Assembly (NCBI GenBank): GCA_032622095.1
Contig: CP136061.1
Span: 21,330,991 to 21,394,990 of the forward strand
Source of the DNA: Siphonodentalium dalli
Lineage: Eukaryota; Mollusca; Scaphopoda; Gadilida; Siphonodentaliidae
Length of the DNA stretch: 64,000 nt
Reading direction: 5' to 3'
Shown here: one piece after another, positions 1 to 11,735 of the stretch
Position numbering within the stretch: position 1 is the first letter of the stretch
Layout: each line of letters starts with the position of its first letter
The notes under the pieces: model-generated
The model's database searches: none
Told to the model about the DNA's origin: nothing
What the model saw: only the letters and a program-made list of their open reading frames with translations
Translations under genes and position numbers: made by a program

Positions 1-1055
1 GCTAGTCGCTATCGCCAAGGTATGGGTTAAACATCTGCCGATCGTGATTGGCCTCTCGTTGCTTAACTCGGTGAGCATGAACAAATTCTCATTTCTTATC
101 GAAATGGCCATGTGTCGATCAGACCTGTTAACCCTCCCGGATTGTGCGGGAGACTCCCGGATTTGAGTACGATCTCCCGCACTCCCGGACAGGCATGACA
201 ATCTCCCGGATTCAGCTACTGTAGAAAATCACAAAAAATAATCTCTTTATTTTATCTATTTGACCAGTAGACAGGCTACCAACACATCCCTGATATTGGA
301 TTGTGACATCATTGTGGCAATTAACACCCATGATTAATCTGGGGTCATAAAATCAACATTGTTCGCACAGCAGGGGCACCCAACAATAAAACAACAAACA
401 CCTTCTAAGTTCTATTGAACCAGATCACCAGACAGAACAAAGGTGACCTGTTCTCAATTAGCAACCCACTAGAGATAAGTCCTGAGGTTATATGAAACTA
501 CCATTAAAGTTTATTGGTCTGATAAAATTCAAAAGAAGCAAATGTTCTGGCTTTAAACTTTCGGAATCCGTTCCTGAGTTGTACTTTTTAATGTGACATT
601 TGAAATCTCACGAGAATTTAATGAAATCGAAAGTAGTTTACAGTTTAATATTGATATCCGGTAGCTTACGATATTTCCTCTATAAATTAGACAATAAAAG
701 TAAAAACTACACAGTAAATGTTTTTCTTAAGAATACTTGTTAATTTGCCATCAAACTTGCATGTTTCTGTGTTATTGCTGATCATATTTAAAAAAAAATT
801 TGTTGTCAAAATTATGAAAATGCAAAAGGAATCTGTAAGAATAAATTTTTTTAAATCTCCCAGATGATGACCACGATCTCACAGAAAATCGTGACCAATC
901 TCCCGGAAAATATTTTGTGAGGTTAACAGGTCAGGTGTCAATCGGAATGGTACATTGAGATGTCCCGATTTTCATCCATGCCGTGGTTGGAACCCGCGCC
1001 AATCTCGTCTAGCCCAGACTGATGATCTTATCCATGACCTAACCACATTGGCTAC
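1..1055 (-). mobile_element. tRNA-like SINE, interrupted by an hAT-like insertion
   Basis: Read on the minus strand from 1055, the sequence begins GTAGCCAATGTGGTTAGG, resembling a tRNA head. A box A-like TGGTTAGGTCATGG (1045-1032) is followed 51 nt later by a box B-like GGTTCCAACC (994-985), the spacing expected of a pol III promoter. The body continues to 943, is broken by the element at 120-934, and seems to resume at 119 toward position 1. The SINE tail is not identified. Function beyond retroposition is not implied; a degenerate tRNA relic is the alternative. Confidence 0.5.
120..934. mobile_element. hAT-like non-autonomous transposon with 14-bp TIRs and 8-bp TSD
   Basis: Termini are CAGACCTGTTAACC on the left and GGTTAACAGGTCAG on the right, inverted repeats with one mismatch. 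They are flanked by GTGTCGAT (112-119) and GTGTCAAT (935-942), an 8-bp target duplication with one mismatch; CAG ends and 8-bp TSDs fit hAT elements. Subterminal CTCCCGGA-type repeats recur at both ends (about 135-215 and 855-910). There is no transposase ORF. Confidence 0.7.
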
Positions 1056-1126
1056 TGGGACATCCTTAAAAGGAAGCCCTTTCACCGAGAGTTAGGAAGC
1101 TCCTGTCATGGAAGGGTTAACTCTGC

Positions 1127-1240
1127 CAGTGCTACCCCCTCACTGTACCCCCTCACTGTACTCCCTCACTGTACCCCCTCACTGTACGGTATGTACCCCC
1201 TCACTGAGTTCATACTACCCCCTCACTGAGTTCATAGATT
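1127..1240. repeat. 13-bp minisatellite (ACCCCCTCACTGT)
   Basis: Four near-identical 13-bp units followed by two longer variants containing CTCACTGAGTTCATA. It can be read as an open frame, but the composition is purely repetitive. Confidence 0.85.
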
Positions 1241-1439
1241 TCATTCCAATATTGTGCCATTTGTTGTGGGTATATTTTCTGTTGAATCTGTATTTGATAT
1301 TTATTTAATAGAAATACCACCTGTTCTGTTGTTCGCTGTGGATGAGATGTATAGCACATTTATATAACTCACTAGCAGGTTAGCCCGCCACCGGCGGCTT
1401 GTCCGAAACATGACATTTTTATATATATTTTTTTAATTT

Positions 1440-1870
1440 TTAGCTCCACGCGTTTCAATAAGAAAATTTGTACCCGGTAGCTCCACCAGTTTCCGAGATC
1501 TGGTCTGCGCATGAAAATTTGTACCCGGCGCAAGATACATTCACATGCCAAATTTCAAGTCGATAGCTCCACCCGTTTCCGAGATCTCGTCTGCGCTTGC
1601 GCTGCACGGGCGTCGCACGGCTCGGCGACCCGATAAAATTTTTACCCGGCGCAAGATACATTCACATAGCAAATTTCAAGTCGATAGCTCCACCCGATTC
1701 CGAGATCTCGTCTGCGCATGCGCTGCACGGGCGTCGCACGGGCTCGGCGACCCGATAAAATTTGTACCCGGCGCAAGATACATTCACATAGCAAATTTCA
1801 AGTCGATAGCTCCACCCGTTTCCGAGATCTCGTCTGTGCATGCGCTGCACGGACGTCGCACGGGCTCGCC
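1440..1870. repeat. 121-122-bp tandem repeat, about 3.5 copies, GC-rich
   Basis: GCGCAAGATACATTCACAT recurs at 1528, 1649 and 1771. Units also share TAGCTCCACCCG, CCGAGATCTCGTCTG and GCACGGGCGTCGCACGG. Overlapping short ORFs on both strands (1545-1973) are by-products of the repeat. Its GC content is much higher than that of its surroundings. Confidence 0.88.
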
Positions 1871-2254
1871 AATACGACAACGACCACCGCCTGGTCAAAC
1901 TACACACACGTACCAAGTTTCGTCCCGATCGGTCGAGAATCGTAGATTTGTATGAAGTACAACACAGACACAAACATAAATATATAAGAGAGATATGTAA
2001 ATTAGATAGATTGTATCAAAATATATAGGAGAGATATGTAAATGATCTACACACCATTACTGGTGTTTGTCAAAGTTTAGTGGGGTATATCAATTACTCA
2101 TTCACGATCATATCATTGAGGTCCGGAGGGTGTGGGCTATCTCTCGAATACAAGGAGTTCTCAAAATATATAGAAGAGATTAGGTTGTGATTTATGCCCA
2201 GTGATGATGATGGTCCTTTGATTCGGGATATTGTTAATTGCTTATTTAATGGAG

Positions 2255-2392
2255 GGACTACTTGCATTATCCTTTCGTCTGTTGTCTGCTTAAATTATTA
2301 ACTGAACATCCCTCCAAATGAATAATAGACCATTCCGATGTATACTTTTATAAGTGAATGGGAGAATCCATTTAGTATAGAAAGGGTTCCGT
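2255..2392. mobile_element. Fragment of T-related family W
   Basis: It contains TCTGTTGTCTGCTTAAAT..., AATAGACCATTCCGATGTAT and ends ATAGAAAGGGTT. The same block, on either strand, occurs at about 20970-21110, 43283-43487, 47640-47752 and 51727. Confidence 0.6.
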
Positions 2393-2500
2393 GGGCAAGA
2401 GATCCACGTGCGGCAAAAAAAAAAAAAAAACTCTTGCTCAGGACCACAGTGGAAATGAGGTCTAACATTGAATGTGTCATCCCGTGTCTCCAGGATCACC

Positions 2501-2720
2501 TTAACCCTTTGAGTGCCAGGGGCCGATCTAATCGGCCCTAAACCGACACAATAAGTCTGTTAAAGTATATAATAAAATATATTAAAATTGTAAAAAATTG
2601 TAGTAGTAATAAAAAATAAAAAAATAAAAAAAATGGTTAGGCCAACGCATATATAAGAGAATGCATTGGCACAGGGTATATGGGTTGATACAAAAATTGA
2701 CCTGGCACTCAAAGGGTTAA
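2501..2720. mobile_element. T-family MITE, AGTGCCA subfamily (TTAA-flanked)
   Basis: TTAACCCTTTGAGTGCCAGG at the left end and CCTGGCACTCAAAGGGTTAA at the right. It carries only one half of the central hairpin module (ATATATAAGAGAATGCATTGGCAC). At 2560 it has an uninterrupted ...AATAAGTCTGTTAAAG..., the empty version of the site filled at 18959. Confidence 0.88.
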
Positions 2721-3204
2721 TCACTCAATATCAAGTTTTTGCTGTTACTCTTGGTCACAAAGAGCTTGATGTTATCCTAGATATATTCTTCTGGAACATT
2801 CCCGAGTTTTGTTGCCTACTTTTCCATTTAGATAGAAACTTTTAGATAGATACTTTATTTTACAAAATGCCCAACAAACAGAACAACGTAAACCCTGAAA
2901 TGCAAAAACATAAATTGGAATACAATGAAATGAAAATATAAAACACATACATAATAATAACTGCAAGGCACTTTGCCTGGTGCAGACATAGCACTATAGC
3001 AGTGCTGTCTTCCTGTCTGACCCAGCAGCATTTAACTAAATAATTAAAGTGGGATGTTATAGATTTGGTCACCAGCAGAATAATTCCCAGAGCAGCGCCC
3101 CACGATTTGACCATCGATGAACATCGTGTAATAAATGTACTTTTAAAATGTACTCTTGTACATTAAATCTTTCTTTACTAAATACTCATTGACGAGTAGT
3201 TGCC

Positions 3205-3455
3205 TTAACCCTTTCATGACGGGAGCAGCATTAAAGATCATGTGCCAGTGCATTCTCTTTTATATGCAACTATCCCACAGGGTGCCTCACATATATAAGA
3301 GAATGCACTGACTTATAAGGTCAAGGTAAATATTGTTAGGCCAGTGCATTATCTTATATATGCGAGGTTCCCTATGGGAGACTCTTATATTTGAGAGAAT
3401 GGATTGACACAGATTTTCGCAAATTTTCTGGAAGCTCCGGTCATGGAAGGGTTAA
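3205..3455. mobile_element. T-family MITE, CATGAC subfamily
   Basis: TTAACCCTTTCATGACGGGA at the left, TCATGGAAGGGTTAA at the right. Two degenerate copies of the GAATGCAYTG hairpin lie inside. Confidence 0.85.
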
Positions 3456-3469
3456 GAAATGTTGAGATA

Positions 3470-3682
3470 CAGTAATGCTCTAATTAATCGACCTCTTAAC
3501 CACAGCAGAATTATGGGTAACTTTTCAGGATTTAGTCGGAAATATGGCTTGTTACCATTCATCGGAAAGCTCTCGCCGAGAGCTTTCCGATGAATGGCAA
3601 CAAGCCATATTTCTGACTAAATCCTGAAAAGTTACCCATAATTCTGCTGTGGTTAAGAGGTCGATTAATTAGAGCATTACTG
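3470..3682. mobile_element. C-family foldback MITE, near-perfect 213-bp palindrome
   Basis: TA-CAGTAATGCTCTAATTAA...TTAATTAGAGCATTACTG-TA. Each arm is about 105 bp with almost no mismatch, meeting at CTCTCGCCGAGAG. The TA flanks fit Tc1/mariner-type insertion. It has no coding capacity. Confidence 0.92.
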
Positions 3683-4588
3683 TAACAAGTTCCTACACTT
3701 CTGTTCTACACTTGTATTATCCTTTCATCTGTCTGTCGTCTGCTCATTTTCGTGAACCCTCCTCCGAAATTCCGAACAGCCCGACAAATCAAAATTCTTT
3801 GGAAAAGAACAAGGCTTTGTTTATTTATAAATCTCATTGCTTTGACATTTAACGGACCTCTGATATATGCATGTTTGATATATCATGCTTGGGGAAAGGC
3901 TACCCTCTATATTCATATACACAAAACTTTGACCTTATCTAAACAAGCAAGATAACTCCACCCACAATTCTGGGCATAAAGTCCGTAATAGAAGAGTAAC
4001 GGGATGGGACTTGACTCAACCCAACCGATATCCCAAGCTGCTGTGGACCGAGATAGACCTGGTCTATTTCAGTCGTGTCTTGTAACAATGTGTATGTACT
4101 TTAGCAAGTATTTGTTAGTACTGTTATTCCTGGACATAAAGACCATTGATATTTCTGTCATGTTTAAATGTTAAGCCGATAACAATAAAGGTACGAGGAG
4201 CCTATCAGTCAAGTCAGAGCGGAATAGACACCGTAATCTCAGACTTAACAATGAATCAAATCTAGTGTTTGCCTGGTAGATGTGAGAGAGAGAAGTTGGT
4301 GTTTCCTCGGAGAAATCAATGTGGTCTAATCTTCCTAATGTGCGGCCAGCTTGGTATGTCTGTAGACATTTGTGCTGCCTTTATTGACTAATGTATCATG
4401 AAGATATTTTGTGATCCGAATTCTGTGTCGTCTCAGATTATTGGCAGACTAAGTTTTCTTAGAAAGCCTTTTGTTCCACTTCATTTGGTTGAACAGTGTT
4501 CCAGGAATTGTACAAAAGCAACTACGATTACTTCAGATTAAGTGTAGCATTTCATAACAACAGCTGTATCGTACCTCTGATGGTTCTA

Positions 4589-5044
4589 TAGGTTACACAC
4601 AACTAATTATTTTCCATAGGCGACAGTGTTAACTAAAAGTCCCGCCGGCCATGGGTTTGACCTAGTTGAACTTCAAGTGGTCAATTTTCCCTTAGAACGT
4701 CATCCTCTGCACCAGTATGTGACAACAAACGCGCCCTTTTCGGTATTTTTTTCAAACGATAATCTTGCATTTCCACAACTACCCCATTTACTGCAAAAAA
4801 ATCAGCAGCATAAAAATACCCAGACCCCTTCCGTAACTTCTGGACGCCACCAGACTCTTCCTGGACATCTAAACATACACGATCGCCATATTTACGTTGG
4901 TTATGATTTTCTGTTCCCGATTAGGGATATTTCCCTCAATGATAATCAACCAATCAGCAGCCAGAATTTTTTTTTATGCTGACTCGAGTTTCCCTACACA
5001 AATTCAAGAAGCGTAACTCTATATAATTAGTTGTTTGTAACCTA
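4589..5044. mobile_element. 456-bp TA-flanked MITE 'A', copy 1 of the A-B-A-B-A array
   Basis: Terminal repeats TAGGTTACACACAACTAATT and AATTAGTTGTTTGTAACCTA (one mismatch), flanked by TA. The same sequence recurs at 5934 and 7281. An open frame of about 118 codons inside is identical in all three copies but has no recognisable domain. Confidence 0.9.
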
Positions 5045-5933
5045 TAATTGAAATGAAAATTGAAGTTTTATCGTGTAAACCGCGCCAATTTTACAAAAAA
5101 AGCTTTACCGTGATACAATAGAAATATAGGAGTCATTGGACATCCTATTATCTCCCAGCGGTCATTTAACCCACATACCCCGTTTTAAAATTAACAATTT
5201 TTTTGGGGTAAGAAATAACACCAGTAATAGAATCCTGATAAATCTGGAAGCGCAGTTTAGTAGAAAAGATACTAATGTCTCATGTTAGGCTTGTCATAGA
5301 CATATATACTGCACAGTGTCGCATGTCCCATGTCCATCCACTCACTAGTGGGGATATTATGACCACAAATGTGACCACACCCCAAATTCAGGGTTTTTCA
5401 TCATAATTTAATTTGTAAAAACCGACTCGCGTGCATAACGCACACGATAGAAAGTAATATGTATAAGTTTTGAAAACTAGTCACGTATATCTACCATACG
5501 TTTTAAGGAATTTATCTAATTTTCAACAATACAATGTTTAATTGCATATGAAATAGACCCCCCCCCCCCCTCAAAATTTCACCATCCGATGATGGTTTGG
5601 TTCAATGATAGGCGGATGTCCCTTTAAATTTCAGTACTTTTCAGGAGTTTGAGTCGAATTTCTATCAGAGAAACTTCCATCACCTCGACCGTGCTATTTT
5701 GAACATTAGAGGTCCACCCATATGCACAAAATGGATGATTTTCAGAAAATTTCGCCTCCGGAAAAAGTTGAAGTTCCGGCGACAGAGGGTTAATAAATGT
5801 CTCGCATAATCTGAAAAAGGGTCTGTAGGGCGTGAAAATATAATAACTCAACAAAACGAGTCAGTCTTTGTTTATCAGTGTTCCTAAATTCGCTGCCCTG
5901 AACGATATTTGAAAAATGTGATTTTTTTGCCTA
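5045..5933. repeat. Spacer 'B', copy 1 (889 bp) between MITE copies
   Basis: Almost identical to 6390-7280. The copies differ in the length of a C run (5559-5570 against 6903-6917) and in isolated bases, for example near 5205. There is no recognised gene. Confidence 0.92.
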
Positions 5934-6389
5934 TAGGTTACACACAACTAATTATTTTCCATAGGCGACAGTGTTAACTAAAAGTCCCGCCGGCCATGGG
6001 TTTGACCTAGTTGAACTTCAAGTGGTCAATTTTCCCTTAGAACGTCATCCTCTGCACCAGTATGTGACAACAAACGCGCCCTTTTCGGTATTTTTTTCAA
6101 ACGATAATCTTGCATTTCCACAACTACCCCATTTACTGCAAAAAAATCAGCAGCATAAAAATACCCAGACCCCTTCCGTAACTTCTGGACGCCACCAGAC
6201 TCTTCCTGGACATCTAAACATACACGATCGCCATATTTACGTTGGTTATGATTTTCTGTTCCCGATTAGGGATATTTCCCTCAATGATAATCAACCAATC
6301 AGCAGCCAGAATTTTTTTTTATGCTGACTCGAGTTTCCCTACACAAATTCAAGAAGCGTAACTCTATATAATTAGTTGTTTGTAACCTA
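5934..6389. mobile_element. 456-bp MITE 'A', copy 2
   Basis: Exactly the same length and, by eye, the same sequence as copies 1 and 3; TA at each end. Confidence 0.92.
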
Positions 6390-7280
6390 TAATTGAAATG
6401 AAAATTGAAGTTTTATCGTGTAAACCGCGCCAATTTTACAAAAAAAGCTTTACCGTGATACAATAGAAATATAGGAGTCATTGGACATCCTATTATCTCC
6501 CAGCGGTCATTTAACCCACATACCCCGTTTTAAAATCAACAATTTTTTTGGGGTAAGAAATAACACCAGTAATAGAATCCTGATAAATCTGGAAGCGCAG
6601 TTTAGTAGAAAAGATACTAATGTCTCATGTTAGGCTTGTCATAGACATATATACTGCACAGTGTCGCATGTCCAATGTCCATCCACTCACTAGTGGGGAT
6701 ATTATGACCACAAATGTGACCACACCCCAAATTCAGGGTTTTTCATCATAATTTAATTTGTAAAAACCGACTCGCGTGCATAACGCACACGATAGAAAGT
6801 AATATGTATAAGTTTTGAAAACTAGTCACGTATATCTACCATACGTTTTAAGGAATTTATCTAATTTTCAACAATACAATGTTTAATTGCATATGAAATA
6901 GACCCCCCCCCCCCCCCTCAAAATTTCACCATCCGATGATGGTTTGGTTCAATGATAGGCGGATGTCCCTTTAAATTTCAGTACTTTTCAGGAGTTTGAG
7001 TCGAATTTCTATCAGAGAAACTTCCATCACCTCGACCGTGCTATTTTGAACATTAGAGGTCCACCCATATGCACAAAATGGATGATTTTCAGAAAATTTC
7101 GCCTCCGGAAAAAGTTGAAGTTCCGGCGACAGAGGGTTAATAAATGTCTCGCATAATCTGAAAAAGGGTCTGTAGGGCGTGAAAATATAATAACTCAACA
7201 AAACGAGTCAGTCTTTGTTTATCAGTGTTCCTAAATTCGCTGCCCTGAACGATATTTGAAAAATGTGATTTTTTTGCCTA
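6390..7280. repeat. Spacer 'B', copy 2 (891 bp)
   Basis: Second copy of 5045-5933. With the A copies it makes a tandem array of period 1345-1347 bp. Confidence 0.92.
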
Positions 7281-7736
7281 TAGGTTACACACAACTAATT
7301 ATTTTCCATAGGCGACAGTGTTAACTAAAAGTCCCGCCGGCCATGGGTTTGACCTAGTTGAACTTCAAGTGGTCAATTTTCCCTTAGAACGTCATCCTCT
7401 GCACCAGTATGTGACAACAAACGCGCCCTTTTCGGTATTTTTTTCAAACGATAATCTTGCATTTCCACAACTACCCCATTTACTGCAAAAAAATCAGCAG
7501 CATAAAAATACCCAGACCCCTTCCGTAACTTCTGGACGCCACCAGACTCTTCCTGGACATCTAAACATACACGATCGCCATATTTACGTTGGTTATGATT
7601 TTCTGTTCCCGATTAGGGATATTTCCCTCAATGATAATCAACCAATCAGCAGCCAGAATTTTTTTTTATGCTGACTCGAGTTTCCCTACACAAATTCAAG
7701 AAGCGTAACTCTATATAATTAGTTGTTTGTAACCTA
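7281..7736. mobile_element. 456-bp MITE 'A', copy 3
   Basis: It ends GTAACCTA-TA at 7738, after which the sequence is unrelated to B. The array therefore begins and ends exactly at MITE ends. Confidence 0.92.
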
Positions 7737-7782
7737 TATATGTCAGAAAATTTGTGAGTGGATAAAAAGCAGACTGGGATTA

Positions 7783-8110
7783 AAGGTACACAATCTGATT
7801 CGATGGTCCCCATATTATCAGATTCCAACAACAGCTGTCAGAATCAGAATCGATTAATTGCCAAAAAATAATGCTATAAATCAGTCAACTATAGTATAAA
7901 ATTGCACAAAAGTGTTATATATCAACATTTTGTTCAATGCAAATTGGTATCGAGATTAAGTCAGTCAGCTTTCATTGAATATTTGCCCGGCCGCCAAATA
8001 TTCGAGGTGGTGAAAAATAACAGATTTTTTTTACACCCGAAGCTAAAGAAATAGTAATTTAGAGGCAATAAATCAGATTATTTATCTTTAATGACAGGGT
8101 CACCAGATCT
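7783..8110. repeat. Dispersed repeat, related to 20339-20830
   Basis: Shared blocks in the same order include GGTACWCAATCYGAT, GGTCCCCATAT, AAAATAATGCTA, GAAGCYAAAGAAATAGT and GATTATTTATC-like sequence. The copies have diverged considerably; type unknown. Confidence 0.6.
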
Positions 8111-8346
8111 TAGCTTTGAATTTTCTGCTTGATGTTGCAAATTGCCAATTTTTTATAATAGATTGGAATGAATCTGTTCTTTGTGAAATGAGTGATTGTA
8201 TGATGTACATGATGTTTGCCTCAACCACAAAATTATAAAATAAAAGCATGATCACACATGACACTACAAGCCCAGTATGTTCCTAAATAAAACTTGTAAT
8301 CCTTATTTTATAATACATGGATTTTAGGACGGGTGACGTGTAATAA

Positions 8347-8481
8347 ACACAGAATGACATGTGTGTTAATGGGTTTGTTGATACGGCACTTGTGCCATCC
8401 TGCGCCTCTCGTTCTATACTTCCGTGCTAGCACCCGTGCCGTATCATCAAACCAATTAACACACTCCTGTCGTTCTGTGTA
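8347..8481. repeat. Imperfect foldback (about 130 bp)
   Basis: ACACAGAATGACATGTGTGT...TTGATACGGCAC pairs with GTGCCGTATCATCAAACCAA...CGTTCTGTGT. It abuts the C element at 8482. Confidence 0.75.
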
Positions 8482-8663
8482 CAGTAATGCTCTAAATAAT
8501 CGACTCCTTAACCACAGCAGAATTATGGGTAACTTTTCAGGATTTAGTCAGAAATATGGCTTGTTGCCATTCATCGGAAAGCTCTCACTGAGAAGTTACT
8601 GTCACTGAAAAGTTATCCATAATTCTGCTGTGGTTAAGGAGTCGATTATTTAGAGCGTTACTG
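8482..8663. mobile_element. C-family foldback MITE, one arm shortened
   Basis: TA-CAGTAATGCTCTAAATAATC on the left and TTTAGAGCGTTACTG-TA on the right. The right arm lacks about 30 bp near the centre. Confidence 0.9.
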
Positions 8664-9058
8664 TATGTCTGTTGTTAGCTCATTTTTCGTGAAATTCCCT
8701 CCAGATGATACTGTTATTACTAGTGGGAGAACCAATTTAGTATAGACTATAATATATATATAATCACTACAGAACAGTGGGTTACAATTCCAGTGGTGCA
8801 AATAGATTGATTGTGATATATTCAATCACCTTAACTGATTGCTTGTCAAATAAAGTGTGGTGGTCATGATAAAATCATACCATTCAATTGTTAATGGCCA
8901 AAAAATATAGTTCTTGGCAGAAGTGTCCATTAAAAAGCAACAAATGAAATATTTATGGGAAATAACAGGGTAGTTGTGTGGTAGTGAAATGGCATAATAT
9001 AGCTATCCATGTGATTAATGATTCCATTACTTATCTCAACATCATGCAAAGGGTCTAA

Positions 9059-9321
9059 TTAGGGCTGCAAAGATACGCCCACCTCACGATTCGATACGCA
9101 TTACGATTTTTTGCTATGATATGATACATATCACGATACATTCCAGACTGAAAATTCGACCAGTTTACAACTTTTGCCTACTTTGCAAATTTTGGCATGC
9201 GTTTAGACTACAAAAATGTGGATAAAAAACTACTGAATAATTACGGAATAACGGAACCATGTATCGCACCGTCGGTAAACATCACGATTTACCGAAACCA
9301 CATAGAATCCTTGCAGCCTTT
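9059..9321. mobile_element. Probable degraded hAT-like MITE
   Basis: AGGGCTGCAAAGATACG at the left and CCTTGCAGCCTT at the right are inverted. Between them are ATCACGATAC-type repeats seen in many hAT MITEs. No clear target duplication. Confidence 0.45.
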
Positions 9322-9465
9322 GTCTTTATGCCACCAGATGACCAAGGGAAGGGTATAAATCAACAGCATGTAGAAATCACAACCCTGGGTTCCCACTGGG
9401 ACTAAAAGGTTTATAATAACCATGAATCTGGAAAGTGGTTAAATTGCCATGGGTGGGGGTAGGGT

Positions 9466-9847
9466 CATAACGATTCATCGTGATTTTGATGCATCACGAC
9501 TTCCGATTCTCGATTCAATTCATGATCTGTTTCCTTGTCGATTCGATTCTGTATTTTTAAATTAATGCAACCATGAATTTTTCCGTAAAATGATTTGACA
9601 ACACTCGTTGAATATGTTTCTTCTCAAATTCAGATGTGAAATAAATATTGTGAACTATAAGTTTTATTGATTACACAAGTATTTCTAAATTGAAGAGTTT
9701 AAATATCACTGACCTGTCTGTATTACTGAAAGAACTTGGAAGCAGTCAATGTTAAACTCCAGAGTAGCTGCATCGCGATGTGCATCGAATCGTCAGGCAA
9801 AAAATCGTGATTTGAATCAAATCGTGAAGTTGTGAATCGTTATGGGG
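9466..9847. mobile_element. Probable hAT-like MITE with CATAACGATTCA ends
   Basis: TCATAACGATTCATCGTGAT at the left; TTGTGAATCGTTATG at the right. Inner repeats (GATTCGATT, ATCGTGAT) sit near both ends. A G run follows at 9845. No ORF. Confidence 0.55.
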
Positions 9848-9987
9848 GGGGGGGGGGGGATATGGCCTTTAATAGCCTTGAATTTCAGTGATATTTGAAC
9901 CACTTGCTGAATGCTTACTTGAGCTTGAAGATCTTCAAAAAAACTCAAAATCTAAATTATCCTGAAACTTTGAGACAATTTATGCTA

Positions 9988-10280
9988 AGGCCTAAAAAAA
10001 ACAACCTTTGTTTCCCCTAACCCGCCCGCACCTATTAAAACCTCCCGCACCCAATTTTTTTTTTTTTTTTTTTTCGAAAATAAAAGAAAATAGCTGCCGA
10101 CGCTGTTTGTCTCAGTTCGTCGCTTTATAATAGGCCCCGGACGCATTTCGTAAAATGGCGCGCCCATGGAAAATAAAAAATACATCGTTTTCGTTTAAAT
10201 CTTCTAGTGATGAGCCGATAATCGGGAACGGCAATCGGAATCGGACGATTGTGGCCCATCGGATGACAATCGGTACTCGG
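9988..10280. mobile_element. Fragment related to the inverted-repeat element at 11736-12602
   Basis: GGCCTAAAAAAAACAACCTT...TTTCCCCTAACCCGCCCGCAC matches the arms of that element (TTTCCCCTAACG...GCGGGCGAGCGGG). GTGATGAGCCGATAATCGG (10207) matches the inverse of 11966-11980. Confidence 0.55.
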
Positions 10281-10614
10281 GTTTCAACATCGGCATTTCC
10301 GATTGTCTAAATAGAAATCAGGTGCTTGTTTTTCTTCAATAAACTGTTTTAAATATGACGATGTTTTGTTGAATAAATGACCAGTAAACATGGGGAAAGT
10401 GATTTACCAAACACAAACTTGATATACAGCCATCTCCTCTTCAATAGGGTTTCAACATCGGCATTTCCGATTGTCTAAATAGAAATCAGGTGCTTGTTTT
10501 TCTTCAATAAACTGTTTTAAATATGACGATGTTTTGTTGAATAAATGACCAGTAAACATGGGGAAAGTGATTTACCAAACACAAACTTGATATACAGCCA
10601 TCTCCTCTTCAATA
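10279..10614. repeat. 168-bp tandem duplication
   Basis: GGGTTTCAACATCGGCATTT starts both units (about 10279 and 10447), and each unit ends CATCTCCTCTTCAATA. The copies look identical, so the duplication is recent. Confidence 0.95.
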
Positions 10615-11735
10615 CACCGGCCGTACCTGGGTCTATGTTTGAACAATATATTACAGTGGGGATCGCCGGGAAGCACGTGACACTTTGGGTTTTAGCCAGG
10701 CTGCGGTGATTACGCGTTATCATAAATTATATGATTATGTACACAAATTACATCTCATGGGACTCATGTAGGCCGATACGTAACTTTATTGTTCGTTAAC
10801 ATGTAGACATTTTGATTTATGTATGTCAGACTAGCAAAAATCAAAATGTATGCATACGCATCACAACAAATCTATCTATACAGTACACACAGCGTAAAAC
10901 AGGTATAAACTGTAGAAACCGAAAGTGCATGTCACGTGACATTTAATTGCGCAGCTGACTTCACTGTTTGTTCAATTAAATTGAGCATATTATAACATGT
11001 GTATCAGTTGTCAGGACGAAAAACTGTACAAGCATTAATAGTCAGATATTAAAAAGAATTACTAGTAAAGAAATTTAGTTATTAATTTTACTATCTGTAA
11101 TTAATCTTTTCAAAGTCTTTCACCCAACACAACTTTCCATTAAAGATTAACTTTAAATAGTCGAAGACAATGTCATTCCATCCAGTCAGCCTCGTGTGAC
11201 GTCACGTATAGGTCACCACCAATGATTATTTTGATGACCATGCCGAAATCGACAATCAAATCGTGTCTGCGAAATTTACATGAACATGGTGTAACTTGCA
11301 ACTAGTTCAGTTTGCTTATTTCCTTTGATGTGATGTCTTTGAATTGGGATCAAAGTAAAATGCCGTTTGATGAATTGTTATAAAAAACGGGCCGTGGATA
11401 TGTCGTCATGCACGTGGCTACATCAAACTTTCAAACTATTTGTTGTGGAATAGCCTAGAATACATGGGTAAGTTAATGCATTGCATCGTCGATTCGTCGA
11501 TACAATACATTACAATAAATACACCGAGGCCCCGTACCACAGCCTCTGCAGGACATGTGCCATATTCGATCACAAGTCCGCCCATACCTACCTATATACT
11601 TACCCAAACGTATACTTATGTATATATACTGTGTACTGGCATATTACTACGGTTGTTGCTTGCTTCTAATTCTAAGTATTATATAACCCATATAACATAT
11701 TCTGGTATAATTATTACAATAATGGGAATCGGCAC

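Noticed and set aside
4626-7674. Three identical 118-codon ORFs as a gene family
   Set aside because: They lie inside a 456-bp MITE, start at a non-ATG codon, overlap a TIR, and have no recognisable domain.
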